A DNA stretch of 64,000 nucleotides from Aureimonas sp. AU12 (GTDB lineage Bacteria; Pseudomonadota; Alphaproteobacteria; Rhizobiales; Rhizobiaceae). The notes under the pieces are model-generated. The model ran no database searches, was not told where the DNA came from, and was given only the letters and a program-made list of their open reading frames with translations. The stretch covers positions 62,001 through 126,000 of the forward strand of contig NZ_BBWH01000004.1 of the NCBI RefSeq assembly GCF_001463705.1, written 5' to 3'. This document shows positions 53,932 through 63,224 of the stretch, in pieces (positions within the stretch are counted from its first letter, which is position 1; each line of letters starts with the position of its first letter). A program made the translations under genes and the position numbers.

Positions 53932-55386
53932 TTAAAGAACCTTGCCGGGATTCATGATCCCGAAAGGATCGAAAACCGCCTTCACCCCGCGCATCAAGGC
54001 CATCTCGACGGGCTCCTTCGTTCGCGCCAGTTCGTCGCGCTTCAGCTGGCCGATGCCGTGCTCGGCCGAGAAGCTACCGCCGAGTTCTGCGACGATCGCG
54101 TGGACCAATCCGTTGATCTCGCTCCAGCGGGCGAGGAAGGCGTCCTTGTCCGCCCCCACGGGCTGGCTGACATTGTAGTGGATGTTGCCGTCGCCCAGGT
54201 GCCCGAACGAGACGAGGCGCGCGCCTGGGATCGCCGCCAGAACCGCCGCATTGGCTCGCTCCAGAAACTCGGGCACCAGCGCCACCGGCACGGACACGTC
54301 GTGCTTGATCGACCCGCCCTCGGGCTTCTGCGCCCAGCTCATCTCCTCGCGCATGCGCCAGAAGGTGCGCGCGTCGGCGATCGACTGGGCGACGGCGGCA
54401 TCCTCGATGTCGCCGGCCTCGAAGGCGCCTTCGAGAATGCTTTCCATCGAGATGCGCGCCTCTTCGGCCGAGCGGCCGGAGGAAATTTCGACGAGGACGT
54501 ACCAGGCATGAGGCGCAGCCAGCGGGTCGCGCGCCCCTTGGGTGTGGCGCACGGTGAACTCGATGCCAATCCGCGGCATGATCTCGAACGCCGTCAGCTG
54601 GTGGCCCGCCTCATGCTCGGCGCGCGTCAGCAGGCGCAGGGCCGCTTCGGGGGTGGCGAGCCCGACATAGGCCACCTCGCGCCCGGCGGGCTTGGGATAG
54701 AGCTTGAGGACGGCGCCGGTGATGATGCCGAGCGTGCCCTCCGAGCCCACGAGGAGATTGCGCAGGTCGTAGCCGCGATTGTCCTTGCGCAGCCGCCGGA
54801 GCCCGTGGAACACCTCGCCGGACGGCAGCACCGCCTCGACGCCGAGGCAGAGGTCACGCGAGTTGCCATAGGCCAACACGCCCGTGCCGCCGGCATTCGA
54901 GGCGAGGTTTCCACCGATCTGGCAGGAGCCTTCCGACCCCAGCGACAGCGGGAAGAAGAGTCCGGCCGCGTCGGCCGCCTCCTGCACCCGCTGCAGCACC
55001 ACGCCGGCATCAACCGTCATCGTCCGGCCGACCGCGTCGACGTCGCGGATGCGATCCATCAGCGACAGCGACAGCACGATCTCGGCATCCGAGCGCGGCA
55101 CCTGCCCGCCAACGAGCCCGGTGTTGCCGCCCTGCGGCACGACGGGCGTTCGCGTCTCGCTCGCCAGCGCCAGGATCGCCGAAACCTCCTCGACGCTGGA
55201 CGGCCGCATCACCAGCCGCGTGCGGCCCTTGAAGAGGTCGCGCTGCTCGATGAGGAACGGCGCGACGTCGGCCAGCTCCGTCAGGGCGCGGCCGGGCGGC
55301 ACGAGCGCCTCGAAGCGGGCGATGAGATCGGCGGCGAGCGGGAGTGATTCGGGGATATCCATGACCGAATTGTTAATGCCGGCCAT
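53932..55386 (-). CDS. FAD-binding 2-hydroxyacid dehydrogenase (D-lactate / D-2-hydroxyglutarate type)
   Basis: FAD-linked oxidase of about 484 residues. The FAD_binding_4 (PCMH) domain shows VVPQGGNTGLVGGQVP, SLGSEGSCQIGGNLASNAGGTGVLAYGNSRD and LLVGSEGTLGIITGAVLKL. The C-terminal FAD-oxidase domain has SFGHLGDGNIHYNVSQP and the substrate-site SAEHGIGQLKRDEL. It oxidises a D-2-hydroxyacid, probably D-lactate or D-2-hydroxyglutarate, and passes electrons to quinone or ETF. The start is uncertain: TTG 55404 (overlapping the Sua5 stop), ATG 55386 or ATG 55362, none with a clear ribosome site. It is downstream of the Sua5 gene. Confidence 0.93.
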   Translation of the reverse strand: MAGINNSVMDIPESLPLAADLIARFEALVPPGRALTELADVAPFLIEQRDLFKGRTRLVMRPSSVEEVSAILALASETRTPVVPQGGNTGLVGGQVPRSDAEIVLSLSLMDRIRDVDAVGRTMTVDAGVVLQRVQEAADAAGLFFPLSLGSEGSCQIGGNLASNAGGTGVLAYGNSRDLCLGVEAVLPSGEVFHGLRRLRKDNRGYDLRNLLVGSEGTLGIITGAVLKLYPKPAGREVAYVGLATPEAALRLLTRAEHEAGHQLTAFEIMPRIGIEFTVRHTQGARDPLAAPHAWYVLVEISSGRSAEEARISMESILEGAFEAGDIEDAAVAQSIADARTFWRMREEMSWAQKPEGGSIKHDVSVPVALVPEFLERANAAVLAAIPGARLVSFGHLGDGNIHYNVSQPVGADKDAFLARWSEINGLVHAIVAELGGSFSAEHGIGQLKRDELARTKEPVEMALMRGVKAVFDPFGIMNPGKVL

Positions 55387-55400
55387 GGCGTCGGTCGAGG

Positions 55401-56369
55401 TCAACGGTCGGCGGCGGCCCGTCGCAGACGGTCGTTGATCGCCTCGCCCAGTCCCTCCCGCGGGATGGGCGCCACCGCGATGCGCTCGATGTCCGGCGAA
55501 TCGAAGGCGGCCAGCGCCGCGAACAGGCGACTCGCGGCTTCGCGCAGGTCGCCGGTCTCGCTCAACTGAAACAGTCCGGCCGCCGCTTCGAGCCCAGCGG
55601 CCGGTTCGGGGCCGAAGGCGATCCAGTGTTCGCCCGGCTCGGGCGCGACCGCATCAAGACGCACCCGGCCATGGGGCGCGTAGTGCGACAGCATCTGTCC
55701 CGGCGCGTCGATCGCATCGCCCTCACCACGCCGGACGACGGGCACGCCCGAGGCGGCGGCGAGATCGTCGGCCGTCACGCTACCGGGCCGCAGCAGTACG
55801 ACGCGGTTGCCCTCGGGACGCACGATCGTCGATTCCAGCCCATGCATCGTGGGCCCGCCATCGGCCACGAGGTCGATTCGGCCATCGAGCGTGTGCAGGA
55901 CATGGGTTGCGGTGGTCGGGCTGACGCGGCCGGACCGGTTGGCGCTCGGCGCAGCGACGGGGCGGCCCAGCGCTGCGACCGCCTCGCGCATCGGCCCCTG
56001 CGGGATACGCAGCGCGACCGTCTGAAGGCCGCCGAGCACGAGCGGATGCAGCCCTGCGCCGAGCCGCGCGGGCAGAACCAGCGTCAGCGGCCCCGGCCAG
56101 AAGGTCTCGGCAAGGCGACGCGCCAACGGATCGAAGAGCGCGTAACGCTCGGCCATCGCGAGATCGCTGCCATGCGAGATCAGCGGGTTGAACCGGGGAC
56201 GCCCCTTGGCCTCGAAGATGCCGGCGACCGCCTCGCCGTTCGTGGCATCCGCAGCCAGCCCGTAGACCGTCTCGGTCGGGATCGCAGCGAGACCGCCACG
56301 CGCCAGGCAGGCCACGAGCAGGCCGATGGCCGCGGGGTCATTCAAGGAGATGCGCTGCGTCTGGATCAT
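55401..56369 (-). CDS. L-threonylcarbamoyladenylate synthase (Sua5/YrdC type)
   Basis: Makes threonylcarbamoyl-AMP for the t6A modification of ANN-reading tRNAs. It has 322 residues: an N-terminal YrdC domain (about 13-200) with GGLAAIPTETVYGLAADATN, KGRPRFNPLISH, LARRLAETFWPGPLTLVLP and VAAPSANRSGRVSPTTATHV, plus a C-terminal Sua5 domain (about 235-322) with SHYAPHGRVRLDA linking them. The two-domain form is the Sua5 type rather than the short TsaC. It is followed directly by the FAD-linked dehydrogenase gene. Confidence 0.95.
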   Translation of the reverse strand: MIQTQRISLNDPAAIGLLVACLARGGLAAIPTETVYGLAADATNGEAVAGIFEAKGRPRFNPLISHGSDLAMAERYALFDPLARRLAETFWPGPLTLVLPARLGAGLHPLVLGGLQTVALRIPQGPMREAVAALGRPVAAPSANRSGRVSPTTATHVLHTLDGRIDLVADGGPTMHGLESTIVRPEGNRVVLLRPGSVTADDLAAASGVPVVRRGEGDAIDAPGQMLSHYAPHGRVRLDAVAPEPGEHWIAFGPEPAAGLEAAAGLFQLSETGDLREAASRLFAALAAFDSPDIERIAVAPIPREGLGEAINDRLRRAAADR

Positions 56370-56536
56370 CGTTCACCGATGTATCCCCGGAGGCGGCGGC
56401 GATGAAGCCCGGCCTGCAAAGAAAGACGGCGGCCGATAAGTCGCCGAATATTCAAGTGGAAGCGAGTCGAGATCAGATCTGCGCAAGCTTCTGGGCGAAG
56501 AATCAACGTCAGGAGATCGACAAGGGTGGAAGAGGT

Positions 56537-58060
56537 TCAGCGGGTCGCGCTGAAAGCCTTGACGATGCGGCGATCGGCCGGTGCCAGATGTGCTAGCGTC
56601 GTCCAGCCCGTACGCCCCGACGAGGCGTCGGCGCGCTCGTCGGGCGCAAGCCCCTGCGGTCGCGCAGGCGCGGCGCCCCGGATGGCGGCCCCGGCGTCCC
56701 GCATCATGTCGACGATGCGCGATTTGAGGTCGTGCGGGAGGACCGCAGCGTGCGGAGCGCTGGCGGCAGCTGCCTTCGCGTCCACCTTCTCCACCACGCC
56801 GTCGCTGAGGATCGCCCGCACGGTGCGCATCTCGTCCTTCAGCTGGGCCAGCGAATTGACGAGACCGGCCGCCGGCGTTCCCGGCAGCGGTGCGGGTGCG
56901 CGATCACCGGGTATCACGGGATCGGTCTTTGGCCCTTGCGTCAGCGCGGACAGCACCGCCGAGGGCGCGCGCGCCGCCTGCTCCTGACGCGCGGTCTCGG
57001 TCAGGAGCTTCAGCGGATCGATCGGCGCATGTGTCGTCGGGCCGTAGGCGGCGGCGAACGTATCGGCCACCGGCTTCTCGACCACGCCGGCATTGGCCGC
57101 CGCCGGGGCGACGAGGCTGGCGACTTCCGTTCCGAGATCGGCGACGGCGTCCTTGGCGGAGCGGCCGACCTCGGCGATCAGCTGACCGGCATCGGGCTGC
57201 GGCGCGGGATCGGCACCCACCAGCCCGTCGAAGGGCCACGCGGCCTTCAGCGCGGCGACGTCGAGCGGCGAGATGTTCACGTCGATGTCGTTCTTGGCGC
57301 CGGGCACGCGGTAGGGGCAGCTCCGGGCGTTGCAATTGTGCATCGAGGAGAACTGCCAGAGCGAGTAGGTCGGCCAATTGCCTTCCGGGAAGACACCGGT
57401 GATGTCCTCGCGATAGCGGGCGTACCAGAGCTGTAGGCGCGAGAGCAGCGGGTACTGGATCTTGTTCTGGGCGATGAAGGCGGCCGTCGAGCCGTTGGTA
57501 TAGAGGACGGGATAGCGACCGATGCGGGTCTTGACCTGCCGGGCGAAGATCTCGGCATCGGCGAGCGACATCCAGTCGGACGTGTTGTCCTCGATGTCGA
57601 GGGCGATCAGGTCGTCCGCCTCGGGCTGGGCGAAGTCGACGAAATGGTCGGCCTGCTCGCGCGGGTTGCCGGGGCGTCCGAGATGGTAGGCGCCCCACTT
57701 GAGGCCGAGCGTCTTCGCCATCTCGCGGCGCGTCAGGTAGAGCTCCTGCGTCACCGTGTATTTCCACCAGCGGTTCTTGCAGAGATTGAGATCGTCGCCC
57801 GAAAGCCTGCCGCAGGACCATTCCGGCGGAAGACCGTCGGACGCCTTGTTGATGAAGCCGGCGATCCGCTTGTCGGCGGTCAGCTCGCGCCAGTTGATCG
57901 GGTTGAATTCGTAGGCGTCGACGACGAGTGCGCGATCCGTATTCTTCCAGGGCTGATCCCATTCGGCCTTGGCCGAAGGCGCGCCGAGCATCATGACACC
58001 AGCGGTCAGAGCACAGAACCAGCGCAGGGCAGCCGCACGGGCGGCGCTCATGTCAGGCAT
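56537..58060 (-). CDS. GH25 lysozyme-like exported protein with long C-terminal tail
   Basis: Secreted protein of 507 residues. After a signal peptide (about 1-32, ending SAKA) comes a glycoside hydrolase 25 domain (about 40-260): ALVVDAYEFNPINWREL, FINKASDG, LKWGAYHLGRPGNPREQADHF and LIALDIEDNTSDW with the DxE catalytic acids, then VLYTNGSTAAF and YSLWQFSSMHNCNA. A C-terminal 240-residue Ala/Pro-rich region without a clear fold follows, possibly helical or disordered. The domain should cleave muramidase-type bonds in peptidoglycan. ATG at 58051 is an alternative start. A 301-bp gap upstream holds its promoter. Confidence 0.88.
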   Translation of the reverse strand: MPDMSAARAAALRWFCALTAGVMMLGAPSAKAEWDQPWKNTDRALVVDAYEFNPINWRELTADKRIAGFINKASDGLPPEWSCGRLSGDDLNLCKNRWWKYTVTQELYLTRREMAKTLGLKWGAYHLGRPGNPREQADHFVDFAQPEADDLIALDIEDNTSDWMSLADAEIFARQVKTRIGRYPVLYTNGSTAAFIAQNKIQYPLLSRLQLWYARYREDITGVFPEGNWPTYSLWQFSSMHNCNARSCPYRVPGAKNDIDVNISPLDVAALKAAWPFDGLVGADPAPQPDAGQLIAEVGRSAKDAVADLGTEVASLVAPAAANAGVVEKPVADTFAAAYGPTTHAPIDPLKLLTETARQEQAARAPSAVLSALTQGPKTDPVIPGDRAPAPLPGTPAAGLVNSLAQLKDEMRTVRAILSDGVVEKVDAKAAAASAPHAAVLPHDLKSRIVDMMRDAGAAIRGAAPARPQGLAPDERADASSGRTGWTTLAHLAPADRRIVKAFSATR

Positions 58061-58361
58061 TCAGGATGTCCCCTCGTCGTCGCTTGAGGGCGTGCGCGAT
58101 CGGTTGCGCGACGCCCGGAGGCAATGTCCGTCGGAACCGACGGCAGGATGCGGCCTGTCGGATCTCGCATGTCGAGTTGCGAAAAAGCGCCGCGACGCCT
58201 CCCCCTCATCGTGTGTGGCTTTTCCACCATCATTCAGGCGGGTTGCAGGCACGTTCGATCACATAATGTTTCAGTGAACGGGAGCCATCGGTGGTGACAC
58301 CACACCCATCATGGAACGCTTCGCGGCTTGTGCCGACCTGAAGAGCGAGCAGGCTCTACAC
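58061..58361. other. 301-bp intergenic region upstream of the GH25 gene
   Basis: The region lies between the GH25 start and the stop of the acyltransferase gene, both on the minus strand, so it should hold the GH25 promoter and any acyltransferase terminator. I see GTGGTG-A-CACCAC, a 13-bp near-perfect palindrome at 58291-58303, and a weak AGAGC/GCTCT hairpin just after the acyltransferase stop. No ORF or RNA gene is convincing. Confidence 0.45.
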
Positions 58362-59444
58362 TCAGAGGCCCGGTGCGGCGCCCGGCCCTGCGGTCACGCG
58401 CCGGTCGAAGCGGTCTCGGATGAAGCGCAGCACGGGCTTTTCGAACAGCCGGTGCAGGAGCGCGGAGGCGACGAGTGTTCCGCCGAGCACGAGCAGCGGA
58501 AATCCGACGAGCCACAGGAGGGGCGACTGGATGGCGGTGCGTTCGAAGATCTGCAGCGCGATGCGGATGACGAAGAAGTGGGACAGGTAGATGGCGTAGG
58601 ATATGTCGCCTGCCCATTCCGCCGCCGGGGAGTGGCGATCGCCGCGCCCCGTCACCGCCGCCAGAACGAGAAGGCAGGCCGGAACACCCCATTGCAGGAA
58701 GCGCCACGTGAAATCGAGCAGCGGAAAGCAGAAGAAGCCGACCACCGCCGCGGCGGCGAGCGCGACGCGAACGCCCAACGGCAACGTCAGTCCGGTGCGA
58801 AACAGCAGGAAGATGCCGATGCCGCCGAGGAATTCCAGCACCACCGGGTCGGTCCAGAACCGAAGCGCGATCGTCGGCATCGGCTCGATGCGACCGAGAG
58901 CTACGATCCCCACCAGCACCAGCGCGGTCGCCAGCAAGGCCCAGCGCTGGCGCAGGCCGACGAAGAGCGCGAAGACGACGTAGAACATCATCTCGTAGTT
59001 CAGCGTCCAGCCGACATCGAGCAGCGGGAACGGATATCCGTCGACATTTCCGGTCGGCACGAACAGGAAGGACGCCGCGATCTGCCATCGCGTGATCTCG
59101 GGCCAGTCGGGCGCGCGGATCGCGATCATCAGGCCGATGAGCAGCAGCGTCATCAGCCAATAGAGCGGGGCGACACGGGCGAGACGGCGCACGAGGAAAC
59201 GGCGCCAAGCGTCCGATCGTCCATGCAATCCCTCCGACGCATACGCCATGACGAAGCCGGAGATGACGAAGAAGATGTCGACGCCGGCGACGAACGGAAA
59301 CGGGCTGAGCGGCGCCGACGCCATGTCGTACTGGAAGTAGCGCAGATCGAGCGCCACCTTGATATGCGCGGCGACGACCATCAGGGCCGCCGCGGCCCGC
59401 AGCCATTGGATCTCGCCGATCCGGCGGCGCGCGACCGGCTGCAT
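58362..59444 (-). CDS. Acyltransferase_3 (OafA/NodX-like) membrane protein
   Basis: Polytopic acyltransferase of 360 residues with about ten membrane helices, typically adding acetyl groups to surface or secreted sugars. The R-x10-H signature is QWLRAAAALMVVAAHI (Arg16, His27), followed by FFVISGFVMAYASE near residue 58. RFLVRRLARVAPLYWLMTLL is another family block. The acceptor is unknown; LPS, exopolysaccharide or peptidoglycan are possible. It starts five bases after the glyS stop, so it may be read from the glyS transcript. It has no relation to the GT25/ligase pair at 2852-4857 other than possible shared substrate class. Confidence 0.92.
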   Translation of the reverse strand: MQPVARRRIGEIQWLRAAAALMVVAAHIKVALDLRYFQYDMASAPLSPFPFVAGVDIFFVISGFVMAYASEGLHGRSDAWRRFLVRRLARVAPLYWLMTLLLIGLMIAIRAPDWPEITRWQIAASFLFVPTGNVDGYPFPLLDVGWTLNYEMMFYVVFALFVGLRQRWALLATALVLVGIVALGRIEPMPTIALRFWTDPVVLEFLGGIGIFLLFRTGLTLPLGVRVALAAAAVVGFFCFPLLDFTWRFLQWGVPACLLVLAAVTGRGDRHSPAAEWAGDISYAIYLSHFFVIRIALQIFERTAIQSPLLWLVGFPLLVLGGTLVASALLHRLFEKPVLRFIRDRFDRRVTAGPGAAPGL

Positions 59445-59449
59445 CGCGA

Positions 59450-61579
59450 TCAGCTGGCGATCCGCGAGAAGTCGGCGAGTTGCAGCGTGGCCGTGCGAAT
59501 GCGCGTGAGCAGAGCCAGGCGGTTGGCCCGCACCGCCTCATCTTCTGCATTCACCAGCACCTTCTCAAAGAAGGCATCGGCGGGGGCGCGAAGCTGCGCC
59601 AGCGCGGCTGTCGCAGCGGCGTAGTTCTCCGCACCGAGCGCGGCCCCGAGGTCGGCTTCCGCCCGATCGATGACGCTGGAAAGCGCCTGTTCCTCGTCCT
59701 CGACGAAGAGGCTTGCGTCCACCGATGGCGCGACGCGGGTTCCCTTCTTCTCCTCGGCCGCCAGGATGTTGGCGGCACGGCGAGAAGCCGCCAGGAGGTT
59801 TCGCCCATTCTCGGTCTCGAGCAGGCGGCCGAGCTCGGCGACGCGGCGTGCGATGTCGAGAAGATCATCCTTGTCGGCCTCGCCCGTACCGCCGGCAAGC
59901 ACGGCGTCCACTAGATCGTGGCGTGCGCCTTGATCACGGAGCTGGACCTTCAGACGGTCGTGGAAGAAGGCGAGCAGGTCGCCTGACGTGATGAGACGGC
60001 CGAGTTGCGGGCGCAGCTCGTTGTCGAGAATGATGCGGATGACGCCGAGCGCCGCACGCCGCAGTGCGTAAGGGTCCTTCGAGCCGGTCGGCTTCTCGTC
60101 GATGGCCCAGAAGCCGAGGAGCGTGTCGAGCTTGTCGGCCAGCGCCACCGCGATGGCGACGGGCTCGGTCGGCACGCGGTCGCCTGGTCCCTGCGGCTTG
60201 TAGTGATCCTCGATCGCCGCCTGCACCGCGGCGTCCTCGCCCTGCAGCTGCGCATACTTGCGGCCCATCAGGCCCTGCAGTTCCGGGAATTCGCCAACGG
60301 CCTCGGTTGTGAGATCGGCCTTGGCCAGCAGCGCCGCGCGCCGCGCCAGCGCCGCATCGGCGCCGACGAGCGGCGCGATGATCGCCGCGAGATCGGCGAT
60401 GCGCTTCACGCGGGCGCCCTGCGTGCCGAGCTTGGCGTGGAAGGTGACGCCGAGTGCGTCGAGCTTGGCCATGCGCTGGTCGAGCGGCTTGGCGAGGTCG
60501 AGCCCGAAAGCGTCGGCGGAGGCTTCGAGACCGGCAAAGTCCGGCATCGGCTTCTGGTCGGTCTGCCAGAAATAGAGCGCGTCCGACAGGCGCGCGCGCA
60601 CGACCTTGCCGTTGCCGCGGGCGATCTCGGCGCCGCCGTCGGCCGCTTCGATGTTGGAGACGAGCAGGAAGCGGTTGGCGAGACCGTCGCGCCGACGACG
60701 CCGCGTCACGAAGCACTTCTGGTTGGTGCGGATGGTCAGCTGCACCATCTCCGGCGGGATCGCGAGGAAAGCCTCATCGAATTCGCCCATCAGCACCACC
60801 GGCCACTCGACAAGGCCCGCGACCTCTTCCAGCAACCCCTCGTCGGCGACGACCTCCAGCCCCTGCGCGAAGGCGAGATTGTCGGCGTCGGTGCGGATGA
60901 TGTCCTTGCGCCGTTCGGCGTCGAGAACGACGTGGGCGCGCTCCAGCTTCTCGGCATAGTCCTCGAAGCGGCGGACCTTGATCTCGGCCGGAGCGTGAAA
61001 GCGATGCCCCACCGTGCGGTCGCCCGAGCGGATACCGGACACTTCGAAATCCACCACGACGCTCTCGCCGACCTCGGGTCCGAAGACGCAGAGGATCGAC
61101 TGGAGCGGGCGCACCCAGCGCAGGCTGCCCGGCTCGCGCGAGGCGGCGCCCCAGCGCATGGATTTCGGCCACGGGAATTCGCGGATGATCGCCGGAAGGA
61201 TCTCGGCGACGATCTCCTCGGTCGGACGACCTGGCTTGACGATGTGGGCGACGTAATACTCGCCCTTCTTGCCGTCGCTGTGCTTGTGGGCCTGGTCGAT
61301 CGAGGTCAGCCCGGCGCCGCGCAGGAAGCCTTCGATGGCCTTTTCCGGCGCATCGGTGCGCGGGCCCTTGCGGTCCTCGCGAATGTCCTTGGAGCGTGCA
61401 TCGAGACCGCGCAGATCGAGCGTCAGGCGCCGCGGCGTCCAGTATTCCCGCGCGCCCTCGTAGGTCAGACCGGCCGCCACGAGCGCGTCGGTCACCGCCT
61501 TCTTCAGATCTCCCGCCGCCTTGCGCTGCATGCGGGCGGGAATTTCCTCGGAACGAAGTTCGAGAAGAAGATCGGGCAT
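59450..61579 (-). CDS. glyS: Glycine-tRNA ligase beta subunit
   Basis: Beta subunit of the alpha2beta2 glycyl-tRNA synthetase, 709 residues. It begins [18 protein letters not shown] and contains the HD-like domain and tRNA-binding regions typical of GlyS, such as [46 protein letters not shown] and [18 protein letters not shown]-like segments; the anticodon-binding DALR-like part lies at the end. The alpha subunit glyQ is not in the window: upstream is a metallopeptidase gene closed by a terminator hairpin, so glyS has its own promoter. An acyltransferase gene follows five bases later. Confidence 0.97.
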   Translation of the reverse strand: MPDLLLELRSEEIPARMQRKAAGDLKKAVTDALVAAGLTYEGAREYWTPRRLTLDLRGLDARSKDIREDRKGPRTDAPEKAIEGFLRGAGLTSIDQAHKHSDGKKGEYYVAHIVKPGRPTEEIVAEILPAIIREFPWPKSMRWGAASREPGSLRWVRPLQSILCVFGPEVGESVVVDFEVSGIRSGDRTVGHRFHAPAEIKVRRFEDYAEKLERAHVVLDAERRKDIIRTDADNLAFAQGLEVVADEGLLEEVAGLVEWPVVLMGEFDEAFLAIPPEMVQLTIRTNQKCFVTRRRRRDGLANRFLLVSNIEAADGGAEIARGNGKVVRARLSDALYFWQTDQKPMPDFAGLEASADAFGLDLAKPLDQRMAKLDALGVTFHAKLGTQGARVKRIADLAAIIAPLVGADAALARRAALLAKADLTTEAVGEFPELQGLMGRKYAQLQGEDAAVQAAIEDHYKPQGPGDRVPTEPVAIAVALADKLDTLLGFWAIDEKPTGSKDPYALRRAALGVIRIILDNELRPQLGRLITSGDLLAFFHDRLKVQLRDQGARHDLVDAVLAGGTGEADKDDLLDIARRVAELGRLLETENGRNLLAASRRAANILAAEEKKGTRVAPSVDASLFVEDEEQALSSVIDRAEADLGAALGAENYAAATAALAQLRAPADAFFEKVLVNAEDEAVRANRLALLTRIRTATLQLADFSRIAS

Positions 61580-61593
61580 GGAGAGTCACGCTT

Positions 61594-61617
61594 CGCGGCA
61601 GGTTCAAACGTGCCGCG
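61594..61617 (-). promoter_or_regulatory. Stem-loop in the glyS 5' leader
   Basis: CGCGGCA (61594-61600) and TGCCGCG (61611-61617) form a 7-bp stem with a 10-nt loop (ggttcaaacg), ending 14 bases before the glyS ATG. It may modulate translation or be part of the leader fold. No T-box, tRNA or riboswitch features accompany it. Confidence 0.3.
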
Positions 61618-61645
61618 TCTCACCATGCCATTCCGACGAATGCAA

Positions 61646-61672
61646 GCCGCGCCGGACGAATGCCGGCGCGGC
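61646..61672 (-). terminator. Hairpin terminator after the zinc metallopeptidase gene
   Basis: GCCGCGCCGG (61646-61655) and CCGGCGCGGC (61663-61672) form a perfect 10-bp GC stem with a 7-nt loop, 8 bases after the metallopeptidase stop. There is no long T tract on the minus strand (TTGCATTCG follows). It separates this gene from glyS. Confidence 0.6.
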
Positions 61673-61680
61673 CAAAGTTG

Positions 61681-62574
61681 CTAGAGACGCCCGCCGAAGG
61701 TGTCGCAGGCCTTCATGTTGCCCGTCGTTTCGCCCTTGCGGAACCATTCGACGCGCTGCGCCGAGGTGCCGTGCGTGAAGCTGTCGGGAACCACGGAGCC
61801 CTGGCTCTGGCGCTGCAGTGTGTCGTCGCCGATGCGGCTGGCGGCGTTCAGGGCTTCCTCGATGTCGCCGTCCTCGAGCGTTCCCGCATTCTTCGTGTCG
61901 TGTGCCCAGATGCCGGCGTAGCAGTCGGCCTGGAGTTCGACGAGCACGGAGATCGCGTTCGCATCGGTCTCGGAGGCCTGCTGGCGCAGTTCGGTGGTGC
62001 GCGGCAGGACACCGGTCAGGTTCTGCACGTGATGGCCGACCTCGTGCGCCACGACATAGGCCTGTGCGAAATCGCCGGGCGCGCCGAGCTGGTCGGAAAG
62101 CTGACGGAAAAAAGAAGTGTCGAGATAGAGCTTGCGATCACCCGGGCAGTAGAACGGACCAGAGGCCGAACTGGCATTGCCGCAGGCCGATGCCACCTGC
62201 CGGTCGAAGAGCACGAGCGTCGGTTCGCTGTATTGCTGGCCCATCTGCTGGAAGCGCGCGTTCCAGACGTCCTCGGTGTCGGCGAGCACGACCGCGATGA
62301 AGTCGTCCGTCTCGTCCGCCGTGCCGTCGACGCCCGGGCCGATGTTCGAGGCCGTCTGCGTCGTGCCGCCACCGCCGCCGTCCATGCCGATCACCGACAG
62401 CGGGTTGATGCCGAAGCCGATCCAGAGGACGGCGAGAATGATGATGAGGCCGATCCCGCCCCCGCCCCCAGCACGGATCGGGATGCGGAAACCACCCCCG
62501 CCGGGCCCGGCTCCGCCGCCACTCCCGCGGCGGTCCTCGATATTGTTGCTTTCCCGCCGGCCGCGCCATTCCAT
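61681..62574 (-). CDS. Neutral zinc metallopeptidase (YpfJ/KPN_02809 family)
   Basis: Membrane-anchored protein of 297 residues. The start MEWRGRRESNNIEDRRG is typical, then a Gly-rich stretch and one membrane helix (about 40-57, IGLIIILAVLWIGFGI). The zinc site is HEVGHHVQNL (HExxH) near residue 178, with LQADCYAGIWAHD supplying the third ligand. YCPGDRKLYLDTSFF precedes it. The catalytic domain should face the periplasm. Family members are conserved but their substrates are unknown. It is divergent from the DUF4112 gene with 175 bp between. Confidence 0.93.
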   Translation of the reverse strand: MEWRGRRESNNIEDRRGSGGGAGPGGGGFRIPIRAGGGGGIGLIIILAVLWIGFGINPLSVIGMDGGGGGTTQTASNIGPGVDGTADETDDFIAVVLADTEDVWNARFQQMGQQYSEPTLVLFDRQVASACGNASSASGPFYCPGDRKLYLDTSFFRQLSDQLGAPGDFAQAYVVAHEVGHHVQNLTGVLPRTTELRQQASETDANAISVLVELQADCYAGIWAHDTKNAGTLEDGDIEEALNAASRIGDDTLQRQSQGSVVPDSFTHGTSAQRVEWFRKGETTGNMKACDTFGGRL

Positions 62575-62749
62575 GGTCGAGGTTCCCCTGTCGTTCGCAT
62601 CCCTTCACATCAAGCTAGCGCCGTTCACGCTTTCGGGAATGGAACGAGAGCGGTTCACCAGGGGGGCACTCGCATCGCGCCCCGTACCTCACCATATCCT
62701 GTAGCGTCGGCGACGGATCCACCGCTTCGCCGCAGGAGACCGTTCGACG

Positions 62750-63196
62750 ATGACTTCCACTGCCTACGCCTCGGACGTTTCAGGCGACTTCACGCGCGCC
62801 GAGACCGTCCGCCGCCTGAACCGCCTTAACCGTCTGGCCCGGCTCATGGACACGGCGATCCGCATTCCCGGCACGGAGATCCGTTTCGGCGCCGACGCGA
62901 TCCTGGGCCTGGTTCCGGGTATCGGCGACGCCAGCGGCGCGGCCATCGGGCTGTTCATCGTCAACGAGGCGCGCCGGATGGGTGTGCCCAAGCGCAAGCT
63001 GGCGCGGATGGTGGCCAATCTCGGCGTCGACGCAGCCGTTGGCGCGGTGCCGTTGGCGGGCGACCTGTTCGACGTCTACTTCAAGTCGCACAAGCGCAAC
63101 ATCGCTATCGTCGCCGACCATTTCGACATCGCCCACCGCGAATTTCGCGATGGGCCCGACGAACGGACGATGAAGGACGTGACGCCGAAGCGCTGA
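62750..63196 (+). CDS. DUF4112 family membrane protein
   Basis: Protein of 148 residues. DUF4112 features are RLARLMDTAIRIPGTEIRFGADAILGLVPGIGDASGAAIGLFIVNEARRMGVP (about 28-81), with two short hydrophobic, helix-prone stretches, and LGVDAAVGAVPLAGDLFDVYFKSHKRNI (about 91-118). The GxxPxxGD motif occurs twice (VPGIGD, VPLAGD), which suggests an internal duplication of a re-entrant helix pair. The function is unknown. It converges on the decarboxylase gene with 28 bp between. Confidence 0.9.
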   Translation: MTSTAYASDVSGDFTRAETVRRLNRLNRLARLMDTAIRIPGTEIRFGADAILGLVPGIGDASGAAIGLFIVNEARRMGVPKRKLARMVANLGVDAAVGAVPLAGDLFDVYFKSHKRNIAIVADHFDIAHREFRDGPDERTMKDVTPKR

Positions 63197-63224
63197 CGGG
63201 TGGGCCTCCTGGGGGATGGCGGCG

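Noticed and set aside
53809-56387. Shared 12-mer CCGATGTATCCC at 53809-53820 and 56376-56387
   Set aside because: Two copies of a 12-mer in 64 kb can arise by chance; flanks differ and no promoter spacing fits both genes.
61601-61617. GGTTCAAAC in a stem, resembling a tRNA T arm
   Set aside because: The stem geometry does not fit a T arm and no acceptor, D or anticodon arms are present.
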